From an uncultured bacterium (lineage in GTDB: Bacteria; Bacteroidota; Bacteroidia; Bacteroidales; Muribaculaceae), in the NCBI GenBank assembly GCA_946184715.1, contig CAMHGU010000107.1, forward strand, positions 1-7,636: a stretch of DNA of 7,636 nt, in the 5' to 3' direction. This document shows, one piece after another, positions 1 through 6,206 of this stretch. The notes beneath the pieces are model-generated. The model was not told the DNA's origin and searched no databases. It was given only the letters and a program-made list of their open reading frames with translations. The number at the start of each line of letters is the position of its first letter. Position 1 is the first letter of the stretch. The translations under genes were made by a program, and so were the position numbers.

Positions 1-222
1 ATCGCCCTGACTCTTACACTCGACACCGTCCCGCAGCCTCGTAAACTCATCATCGGCTATGTGCCTCGCGGACACAATGAACCGATTGCCAAGTGGCTCG
101 ATATGGGCTATGGCTGCGCTTTCGAGTGCTGCATCTCCAAAATTGATGCCTCGCTCCACTATGAGCAGCAGCTGCGCGTCACCCTCTCGCTGGTGCGCAA
201 CCCTAATGCGGTGGCAAAGTGA
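1..222 (+). CDS. C-terminal part of a HIRAN-like domain protein (5' end outside window)
   Basis: The frame is open from base 1 to a TGA at 220-222 and gives the last 73 residues of a protein whose start lies outside the window. The visible part has the closing half of a HIRAN domain. It starts with a strand (IALTL), followed by the hallmark GYVPRGHNEPIAKWLDMGY at residues 19-37, then a strand with two adjacent cysteines. In this family the motif reads roughly 'G-Y-(V/I)-P-R-x-x-(N)-x-x-(I/L)-A-x-x-(L/M)-D-x-G'. HIRAN domains are known as DNA-end-binding modules, found attached to SNF2 helicases (HLTF/Rad5) and as small stand-alone bacterial proteins. Because the protein ends shortly after the domain, either HIRAN is its C-terminal module or the protein is a small stand-alone one; the sequence cannot decide. 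It converges on the operon at 308-4043 and is separated from it by a terminator hairpin. The family call is from memory of the motif. Confidence 0.6.
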   Translation: MALTLTLDTVPQPRKLIIGYVPRGHNEPIAKWLDMGYGCAFECCISKIDASLHYEQQLRVTLSLVRNPNAVAK

Positions 223-248
223 CAACATGCTTGTGACTCTGAACGAAG

Positions 249-284
249 AAAAGGTTGGCCACTACCTGAGTGTGCCAACCTTTT
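249..284. terminator. Bidirectional intrinsic terminator between convergent genes
   Basis: An 11-bp perfect inverted repeat (AAAAGGTTGGC at 249-259, GCCAACCTTTT at 274-284) is extended inward by CACT/AGTG with one bulged T, leaving a short loop. Its outer ends are A4 on the left and T4 on the right, so the RNA from either strand is a GC-containing hairpin followed by a U tract. It lies 26 nt past the HIRAN stop and 23 nt past the epimerase stop. It therefore should end both transcripts and marks the 3' end of the minus-strand operon. Confidence 0.85.
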
Positions 285-307
285 GTATGTCATCAGTTTT
301 GAAGCTG

Positions 308-1438
308 TCAGAGCGGCACCACACTGATGCCGGGGCGGTCTGGGATTGTAATCTTGCCGTTGACTATCTTGATGCCATCAAAACAGTCGTTGGCTATCAA
401 CAGATTGCCGTCGAGGTCGGCCCAGTCGCAAAGCGGAGAGAGATGGGCGGCGGCGGTCACGGCACACGAGGTTTCGGTCATGCACCCCACCATCACCTTC
501 ATTCCGAGGGCGCGGGCGAGCACGGCCATCTGATAGGCCTCGTGCATGCCGGTGCTCTTCATCAACTTGATGTTGATGGCATCGTAGGCCTCGGCGGCGC
601 GCTTCACGTCGGGTAAGCGCTGCAGAAACTCATCGGCCACCAGTGGCAGCGGACTGCGCTCGCGTAGCCACGCTGTCTCGGCTATCATCTCCTTGGGCAT
701 AGGCTGCTCCACGAAGATTACGTTCTTGTCGGCCAGCCACTTGATCATCTCGAGCGCGTGGTGCTTGTCGCTCCAGCCTTGGTTCACATCCACGCATATC
801 GGGCGGTCGGTCTTGCTGCGGATTATCTCTATCAGCTCTTTATCGTTGTCAAGCCCCATCTTCACCTTAATTATATTATAAGGTGCGGCTTCATCTACCT
901 TCTTGCGTACCACCTCTGCGGTGTCGATGCCGATGGTGAACGAGGTGTCGGGCGCTTTCTCCGGTCGCAAACCCCATATCTTGTACCACGGCTGGCCCAT
1001 TATCTTGCCCAGGAGGTCGTGGAGGGCAATATCGACCGAGGCTTTGGCAGCTCGGTTGTTCTCGGCTGTGGAATCCACATATTCCAGTATCTCCTCAAGG
1101 CGGAACGGGTCGTTGAACTGCTCCAAGTCGAGATTGGCCAGGAATTTTGTCACTGATTCAACCGATTCGCCTAAGTAGGGCGGCATTGAGGCTTCACCGT
1201 AGCCCACTATGCCGTCATATTCTATCTGCACCAACACATCGGGGGTGGTGGTGCGCTGATATTTGGCGAGGTTGAAGGCGTGGCGCAACTTCAGTTCGTA
1301 GGGCTTGAACGAGAGTTTGAGGCCTTTGCCCGAGGCGATGCGGGGCTTCGTGGCCTCGCCGGCTGCCGATATGGAGATGGGCAGCGAAGCGGCCACCATT
1401 CCTATCAGCGAGCTCTTTAGAAATTTTCGTCGATCCAT
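308..1438 (-). CDS. Dipeptide epimerase (L-Ala-D/L-Glu type), enolase superfamily, with Tat-like signal
   Basis: This 376-aa protein of the muconate-lactonizing subgroup is predicted to interconvert L-Ala-D-Glu and L-Ala-L-Glu from murein peptides. Visible catalytic features are the KxK pair K191/K193 on the second barrel strand, metal ligands D217 (VDVN), E244 (VEQP) and D269 (ADE), and the opposing lysine K291 (INIKLMK). There is also the DxD motif D341-x-D343 that dipeptide epimerases use to hold the substrate amino group. About 40 extra N-terminal residues precede the capping domain. They begin MDRRKFLK followed by a hydrophobic stretch to about residue 25, a Tat-like signal with arginines 3 and 4. 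Known homologues YkfB (B. subtilis) and YcjG (E. coli) are cytosolic, so export is unusual. The gene is last in the operon, starts with ATG 39 bp after the NlpC/P60 stop, and is followed by the hairpin at 249-284. The family is near certain; the exact dipeptide preference is inferred from the DxD motif and the neighbouring endopeptidase. Confidence 0.9.
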   Translation of the reverse strand: MDRRKFLKSSLIGMVAASLPISISAAGEATKPRIASGKGLKLSFKPYELKLRHAFNLAKYQRTTTPDVLVQIEYDGIVGYGEASMPPYLGESVESVTKFLANLDLEQFNDPFRLEEILEYVDSTAENNRAAKASVDIALHDLLGKIMGQPWYKIWGLRPEKAPDTSFTIGIDTAEVVRKKVDEAAPYNIIKVKMGLDNDKELIEIIRSKTDRPICVDVNQGWSDKHHALEMIKWLADKNVIFVEQPMPKEMIAETAWLRERSPLPLVADEFLQRLPDVKRAAEAYDAINIKLMKSTGMHEAYQMAVLARALGMKVMVGCMTETSCAVTAAAHLSPLCDWADLDGNLLIANDCFDGIKIVNGKITIPDRPGISVVPL

Positions 1439-1477
1439 AGTTATTCGTGTTTTGTCGTTAGTTGTCTCAGAGGTTAC

Positions 1478-2614
1478 TTAAAAGTACCACGGGTGGTCCT
1501 TCACGGCTACAATACCGGGGGTGCCCACCTGCCCGTTGATGCGGTTGATGGAGAGGAACGGGGTGGAGAGGTATCCGTCGGCCTCGGGGTCGATGCTATT
1601 GATTTTAACTCGGCCGGAGCTGTGGATATACAGGCCATCGCCCATATAGATTGCCGTGTGGGTGACGCGCCCGCGCTTGTTGCCGAAGTAGAACAGGTCG
1701 CCGGGCTGCGCCTCGCGCCATTGCTCGGGACTGAGCTTCTCGCCGTAGAGCACCTGCTGCGAGGCGTCGCGCTGAAGGATGATGCCATTGGCGAAGTAGC
1801 AGGTCTTGGTGAGGCCGGAACAGTCCACACCGGCTGTCGAGGTGCCGCCCCACAAGTAGGTGGAGCCGAGAAGCCGCCGCGCGGTGTTGATGATAAGCTC
1901 GGGATTGAACTTCTGCTTGGCCCATTCGCCTAAGGGCTTGACGTCGGGGGCGCGCACGTAGCCTATGCGATTGTCGGGCGTGCGTAGCTGTATCAACTCT
2001 TCGCCTATCTCCTCGGCCTCAAGGATGTCGCCGAGCACGAGTGGCGATAGAATTTCGGTACAGCGGGCATCAGCGTAGAGGTTACTGCTCGTGCAGGTGA
2101 CGATGAACCGGAAGCTGTGTTTCTTCCAGTTGTAAAGCTGTTGGTCGGAAATTTGCTGCAAACCGTTGCCCACCACCCAGCCTATGTAGCCGTCGGGCGA
2201 CTGCACTCTGATCCATTCTCCGTCTTGCTCGAGCAATCGTAGCGGCGAGCCCATCAGCACTTGCGATACCAACTCCGAGCCGTGGCGCGGCTCAGCGCGT
2301 AGATGCACGAAGGGTAGGGCGGGTAGTGCCCACTCTTCAAGTGTGGTGTCGCAGGGAAGCACCGTTATCTCGTTACGGCACTTTATGCCCACGGCGGCCA
2401 TCACGACGCTCAGCAGGTCGCAGGCTTGCACGTTATCCATTTTGCCGGTCAAGGTTACGGTGCCGTCGTCGGCCACCGCTGATTTAATCTCCCACACTGC
2501 CACACGGGTGTCGGGCGCGTAGCTTGATTTCAATTGCTCAATGATTTCATCGGCCGTTTGGCCTGAAGCTGCGATAGCCATCACGGCGGCTATCAGTAAT
2601 ACTATCTTTCTCAC
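1478..2614 (-). CDS. Secreted NlpC/P60 gamma-D-glutamyl-L-diamino acid endopeptidase, YkfC-like
   Basis: A 378-aa protein that probably cuts the D-Glu/diamino-acid bond of murein peptides and releases L-Ala-D-Glu, the substrate of the epimerase downstream. Domains in order: signal peptide (1 to about 19, MRKIVLLIAAVMAIAASGQT); a small alpha/beta region (21-88) with a BON-like VTLTG-x-(M)-D strand; two bacterial SH3-like domains (about 101-155 and 168-228); and the NlpC/P60 catalytic domain (about 240-376). The catalytic residues are C265 (GVDCSG), H319 (VTHTAIYMG) and H331 (YIHSSG). W255 and D264 before the cysteine match the layout I recall for YkfC, as do the two SH3 domains. The start is GTG: reading upstream in frame, a stop comes before any ATG, and the first internal ATG (Met12) would destroy the signal peptide. 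The start lies 10 bp after the transglutaminase-like gene's stop with no clear ribosome site, so translation may be coupled. The family is sure; the exact bond cleaved is inferred. Confidence 0.9.
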   Translation of the reverse strand: MRKIVLLIAAVMAIAASGQTADEIIEQLKSSYAPDTRVAVWEIKSAVADDGTVTLTGKMDNVQACDLLSVVMAAVGIKCRNEITVLPCDTTLEEWALPALPFVHLRAEPRHGSELVSQVLMGSPLRLLEQDGEWIRVQSPDGYIGWVVGNGLQQISDQQLYNWKKHSFRFIVTCTSSNLYADARCTEILSPLVLGDILEAEEIGEELIQLRTPDNRIGYVRAPDVKPLGEWAKQKFNPELIINTARRLLGSTYLWGGTSTAGVDCSGLTKTCYFANGIILQRDASQQVLYGEKLSPEQWREAQPGDLFYFGNKRGRVTHTAIYMGDGLYIHSSGRVKINSIDPEADGYLSTPFLSINRINGQVGTPGIVAVKDHPWYF

Positions 2615-2624
2615 TGTGTTATAA

Positions 2625-4043
2625 TTATTCGATTGGTTCGATACTTAGTACGTCGAGCTTCGACTTGAATTGTGTCATCTCTATGTTGCCGCCGCGCCAT
2701 TCGGCCTCGCCGGCTTGGAAATCAACGGGATCGCACCTGAGGTACCGCTTTACGGGGTCGAGTGCGCAGCCGTAGTCGGAATTGGTGGCGTAGCGGTACA
2801 TATCGATTCCCGTTTTGTAGAATGTGCGCTTCGTCAGGTTGGGGTTGCGGCCGAAGGATACGTCGGTGGGTACCCAGCCGATGCCTTCGAAGTAGGTCTC
2901 GGCCCAGTCGTGCCAATTCTTATCCCACGGGTGAAGCATCCAGCCGCTCTCCCATCGGGCGGGAATGCCGAGCGAACGTACCATAGTGATGTAGAGCAAG
3001 GCCACCTGCCCGCAGTCGCCGTGGGCGTTCTCTATCACATAGTGGGGTATGTCGGGGATAGTGCCGTAGTCGCGGGCTCCGGCCCAGGGGTAGCGCCCCA
3101 CTATCCAGTCGTAAATCAAAGCGCTCTGATACACGGGGTTGTCTTCGCCGCCCACGATGTCGCGCGCCAGCTCGCGCAGGTCGTCGGTGATGTTGATGTG
3201 GCGCCCGTCGCTGCCGGTGTATTTGATATATTCGGGGTCGGCCGTGTTATACGGCTTCAGGTGGTCGAGCAGATATTGGCGCGAGAACCATTGGGCTGCG
3301 GTCTCGTAGCTGAGCGTTATCTCGAAGTGGGTGGGCTTGCCGGCTTCGGCCGTGGCGCTCATCATCACGGTGTGGTGGGGCGATGACTGGGAGTATATCA
3401 CGGGCCGGTTGCTGTCAATCAACCGGAAGTTGCGCTGCCGCTGCGAGGCAAGCGGCACCGGCAGCCACGCGTGTATCTGCTCTCCTGCCGGCACAGCATC
3501 GGCATCTATGGTGAAGGAAAACCGGAGCGTGATGCGCTGCCAATTGTTGCAATGGTTGGCATCGGCGGGCGTGTTCTTTATCTTCTTTATGCACTCCAGA
3601 TAGTTGCTCAGCTCCACGCTATCCTCAGCCGTGACCGTCACAAGGTCAGGATTGAGGAGCCATAGGTTTCTTACGGCCTTGCGCATCCATCGCTGCTCGC
3701 CGTCGATGGTCTTTACCTCTATATATCGGTCGTTGACCCACCGGTCGAGCTCGGCGTCGGTGGTCTCGGGCCTGCGCTCGCGCACCATCGCGGCGCCTTT
3801 GTCGGGCGTCACCGAGAAATCGTATTCTATGCGGCTCATTATCTTCAGTGCCGAGTCGATTGCGTAAGGCGCATCGGCCTTGACGCGGTCGGGTAGGGCA
3901 TCGATGACGGCTCGCGCCGATGTAAATTCGCCTTCGTTGATTAAATCACGCACATCGCTTTTCCAGTCGGCCTGCGCCGGCAGCGTCGTTGCCATAGCGA
4001 TAGCCCCGAGCAGAGCTATCCCAATCTTATGCTGAATGTTCAT
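2625..4043 (-). CDS. Secreted transglutaminase-like (TGc) cysteine protease/transferase
   Basis: A 472-aa exported protein from the ATG at 4043. It has a signal peptide (MNIQHKIGIALLGAIAMATTLPAQA, cleavage near residue 25) and a helical N-terminal region to about 165. In that region the stretch DGEQRWMRKAVRNLW (114-128) resembles one I recall from other Bacteroides transglutaminase-like proteins. A beta-rich region follows (about 170-250), then the transglutaminase core (about 285-400). The triad is visible as C344 (HGDCGQ), H378 (NWHDWAE) and D394 (VPTDVSFG). Family members include proteases, amidases and true cross-linkers. Being first in an operon with a murein endopeptidase and a dipeptide epimerase, it more likely handles cell-wall or other peptides in the periplasm, but its substrate is unknown. 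The frame stays open to a GTG at 4067, but that codon lies within the promoter -7 box, so the ATG start is preferred. All three triad residues are intact. Confidence 0.85.
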   Translation of the reverse strand: MNIQHKIGIALLGAIAMATTLPAQADWKSDVRDLINEGEFTSARAVIDALPDRVKADAPYAIDSALKIMSRIEYDFSVTPDKGAAMVRERRPETTDAELDRWVNDRYIEVKTIDGEQRWMRKAVRNLWLLNPDLVTVTAEDSVELSNYLECIKKIKNTPADANHCNNWQRITLRFSFTIDADAVPAGEQIHAWLPVPLASQRQRNFRLIDSNRPVIYSQSSPHHTVMMSATAEAGKPTHFEITLSYETAAQWFSRQYLLDHLKPYNTADPEYIKYTGSDGRHINITDDLRELARDIVGGEDNPVYQSALIYDWIVGRYPWAGARDYGTIPDIPHYVIENAHGDCGQVALLYITMVRSLGIPARWESGWMLHPWDKNWHDWAETYFEGIGWVPTDVSFGRNPNLTKRTFYKTGIDMYRYATNSDYGCALDPVKRYLRCDPVDFQAGEAEWRGGNIEMTQFKSKLDVLSIEPIE

Positions 4044-4066
4044 ATTCTTCTGCTTTCTCACCACCA

Positions 4067-4096
4067 CAAATTTACAACTTATTTTTCATTTTCCAA
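4067..4096 (-). promoter_or_regulatory. Bacteroidetes-type promoter of the murein-peptide operon
   Basis: On the minus strand, TTG (bases 4096-4094) is followed after exactly 19 bp by TAAATTTG (4074-4067), matching the Bacteroidetes primary sigma consensus TTG-N19-TAnnTTTG at every fixed position. The start of transcription would be near 4060, giving a leader of only about 15-20 nt before the ATG at 4043. The leader is purine-rich (AGAAAGCAGAAGAAT), which suits ribosome loading in this phylum. The -7 box covers the upstream in-frame GTG at 4067, ruling that codon out as a start for this transcript. Confidence 0.8.
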
Positions 4097-4118
4097 CCAT
4101 TTCGCACCGCGCTACGTC

Positions 4119-4130
4119 GCAATTGCAATT
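4119..4130. repeat. Overlapping short palindromes in the divergent promoter region
   Basis: GCAATTGC (4119-4126) and AATTGCAATT (4121-4130) are both perfect palindromes and overlap, forming GCAATTGCAATT. They sit between the two divergent promoters, about 23 bp upstream of the leftward TTG box and about 20 bp upstream of the rightward -33 region, where a regulator could act on both. They may equally be chance, since they are short and AT-rich. No second copy was noticed in the intergenic region. Confidence 0.25.
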
Positions 4131-4148
4131 TTTGTCCGTTCACACTAT

Positions 4149-4178
4149 ATGAAATTACGTGTTAATTATGTAACTTTG
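4149..4178 (+). promoter_or_regulatory. Probable Bacteroidetes-type promoter of the LRR gene
   Basis: TAACTTTG at 4171-4178, followed by CA, is a good -7 box (TAnnTTTG). At the standard 19-bp spacing the -33 position reads ATG (4149-4151) rather than TTG, a two-of-three match, so the promoter is weaker than the leftward one or needs an activator. Transcription would start near 4185, giving an AT-rich leader of about 50 nt. An A-rich stretch (ACAAAAGAAAC), not a Shine-Dalgarno sequence, precedes the ATG at 4236. Confidence 0.6.
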
Positions 4179-4235
4179 CAGAGAGGCTAAACGGTCCCAT
4201 ATCTATATATAATTCAATAACAAAAGAAACATCAT

Positions 4236-6200
4236 ATGAAACGAATTCTGACAGCGATTTCGATAATGGCGGCAAGCGCGACAATGCTCACCAATGCCGC
4301 CGCTCTCGAAATAACTCTGCCAGCCGCCGGCACGCTGAAGGATTACATAACGCCCGAGCAGCAGGAAACCGTCACCAAACTGAAAGTGAGTGGCGACATC
4401 AACGGCGATGACCTCCGCATCATCCGCCACATGATTGGCGCACAGGTGTCATCGGCCGATGGCTTCTACGCTGAGGTGGATAGCGGAGTCTGCCGTGTGC
4501 TTGACCTATCGGAAGCCAACATCATCGGCGAAGGGGTTTATACGTTCAAATATGTGCCCAAGCCGAGCGAAGGTCCTGCCTACTACCTGCCCGGACTTGA
4601 GGTGGAGGCTAACACGATAACCTACGCGATGTTCTGCGGATCGAAGGTGGAAACACTAATACTTCCTAATAGCGTGACCTACATAGGTTGCACCCATCGA
4701 GGCACCACCACCGCCGACCATTGCATCGACGGCAGCAACCTAAAGAGCGTCACCCTGCCGGCGAAGTTGGAGCATTTAGCGATATACGGCACCGGTTTGG
4801 CACTGCGCCACCGCGACGAAGGTCCCGACTACTACGAGGAGGTGCAGCAGCAGAACTTGCTCGACAGCCCCAACCTCAGCGAGGTTGCTATTACTCCGGT
4901 CAATAAGCGTTTCCGCGTTTATGACGGTGCTCTTTATAATGAGACTCTTGATTCATTAATTTTATGCCCTACTAAACTTGCGTCATCACATCATTTCCCA
5001 AGCTCTATCAAAAAGGCCGGATATCGGGCAGGAGCAAACGCTAAGTTCATTGGCAACGCTCGCTTTACTTCTTTGGGGAAACAGTCATTCATCAATGCGT
5101 ATATCAATGGCTCAATATCTTTAATCACGCCCGTTGTGACTGACTTCGCTTTCAAAGATGCGTCAATCACCGGAATCGTAGTTTTAGAAGAGGGTTGTGA
5201 ACAAGTGGGCGCAGGCACTTTTTACAATACTGCATGTAAAACTTTATCCTCATTGCCATCAACAGTGACTTCCATCGGTGACTCTTCTTTTGCGAAGTCT
5301 AAATTTGAAGGCATACTTGAAATCCATGAGAATGTCTCAAAGCTTGGATCGGAGTCTTTTAAATATTGTAATTTTGAGGAAATTCGCATTTCTGATGTAA
5401 AAACATTCGGAAGCACAATCGAAATACGTGAAGAATGGGAGCCGTACTCGGGCACCTATTACAAGGAATATAATGTTTATCCGATATTCGCCAATTCCAA
5501 TCAATTAAAGAAAGTAGTTATCGGCGAGCGACAAGAATTCATTCCCGAACAATGCTTTAAGGAGTGCAGGAATCTCGAAGAGCTTGAGTTGCCATTGGAT
5601 GGAATTCTTTTGTCCATTGGCCTCAACGCTTTCGACAAAACAAACATAAAACGATGGGTATTGCCTAAAGGCCTTTCCGGTTTTTATGGATCCATTAGCG
5701 TGAATGACGACCAGAAGCTATTTATCCCACCTTTTATGACTATCGACAAAAAGCACGATGGAAGCGGCTACTTGACACTATATGACAATGACCTTATCTG
5801 CCATTGTGATTCCATCTTTGTTTGGGATAATTTTGACTCAGAGTTCATACTCCCTCTTTGCGCAATGCGCACAGAAAAGTCGCCTTTGCCCAATACTTAC
5901 GTTTTTGTGGGAAAAGGAGAAAAGCAAAAATACATAGATTATCTCAACTGGTACAACACGTATTACGCTTTCAAATCTATGTGGTCGCTTATTCCCGAGG
6001 AAAATTGGATTGAGATTGATTTGTTGGAATACCCGAATTACCGTTTGCCGGATTCCGACGGGGTTAGCACCATCTCGACAAACTTTTCTCAAGAGATAGC
6101 TCGCTACGACATAAACGGCCGCCTTTTGAATAAGCCTGTGCAGGGCATCAACATCGTCCGCTACAGCGACGGCACCGTAAAAAAGGAACTTGTAAAATAA
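4236..6200 (+). CDS. Exported BspA-like leucine-rich-repeat (LRR_5) surface protein with T9SS-like C-terminal tail
   Basis: A 654-aa protein with a signal peptide (MKRILTAISIMAASATMLTNAAA). A conserved N-terminal cap follows at about 24-100 (AAGTLKDYI, LKVSGDINGDDLRIIRHMIG, RVLDLSEANI), known from Bacteroidales BspA-like proteins. Irregular LRR_5 units run from about 125 to 480, for example VETLILPNSVTYIG, LKSVTLPAKLEHL, VTSIGDSSFAKSKFEGI, LKKVVIGERQEFIPEQCF and NIKRWVLPKGL. The end, from about 620 (ARYDINGRLLNKPVQGINIV, then RYSDGTVKKELVK), has the 'YDxxGR..P..G..IVR..dG..kK..' pattern of short T9SS-type sorting tails. The protein is therefore probably exposed on the surface or secreted; proteins of this kind often bind host or other ligands, but no ligand can be named. 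Base composition is mosaic: about 57% GC at 4381-4440, about 32% at 5341-5400 and about 55% at 6121-6180. No terminator follows, and the next gene starts 6 nt later, so the two are probably cotranscribed. Confidence 0.85.
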   Translation: MKRILTAISIMAASATMLTNAAALEITLPAAGTLKDYITPEQQETVTKLKVSGDINGDDLRIIRHMIGAQVSSADGFYAEVDSGVCRVLDLSEANIIGEGVYTFKYVPKPSEGPAYYLPGLEVEANTITYAMFCGSKVETLILPNSVTYIGCTHRGTTTADHCIDGSNLKSVTLPAKLEHLAIYGTGLALRHRDEGPDYYEEVQQQNLLDSPNLSEVAITPVNKRFRVYDGALYNETLDSLILCPTKLASSHHFPSSIKKAGYRAGANAKFIGNARFTSLGKQSFINAYINGSISLITPVVTDFAFKDASITGIVVLEEGCEQVGAGTFYNTACKTLSSLPSTVTSIGDSSFAKSKFEGILEIHENVSKLGSESFKYCNFEEIRISDVKTFGSTIEIREEWEPYSGTYYKEYNVYPIFANSNQLKKVVIGERQEFIPEQCFKECRNLEELELPLDGILLSIGLNAFDKTNIKRWVLPKGLSGFYGSISVNDDQKLFIPPFMTIDKKHDGSGYLTLYDNDLICHCDSIFVWDNFDSEFILPLCAMRTEKSPLPNTYVFVGKGEKQKYIDYLNWYNTYYAFKSMWSLIPEENWIEIDLLEYPNYRLPDSDGVSTISTNFSQEIARYDINGRLLNKPVQGINIVRYSDGTVKKELVK

Positions 6201-6206
6201 AGAACT

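Noticed and set aside
59..616. 185-codon plus-strand frame running across the terminator
   Set aside because: It overlaps the HIRAN gene, the terminator hairpin and the 3' part of the epimerase gene in other frames, and its translation resembles no family.
1493..1933. 146-codon plus-strand frame opposite the NlpC/P60 domain
   Set aside because: It is a shadow of the conserved catalytic domain, with low-complexity G/A/V-rich translation and no plausible start signal.
2670..3386. 238-codon plus-strand frame opposite the transglutaminase-like gene
   Set aside because: It is antisense to the conserved catalytic region of a well-supported gene; such long mirror frames are expected in GC-rich coding DNA with this codon use.
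4044..4067. Longer 480-aa start (GTG at 4067) for the transglutaminase-like gene
   Set aside because: The GTG lies in the promoter -7 box, the extra residues MVVRKQKN add nothing recognisable, and the ATG at 4043 gives a normal signal peptide with a purine-rich leader.
4203..4430. Small minus-strand gene or antisense RNA over the LRR gene's start
   Set aside because: No promoter or terminator signal supports it, and it mirrors the conserved cap of the LRR protein.
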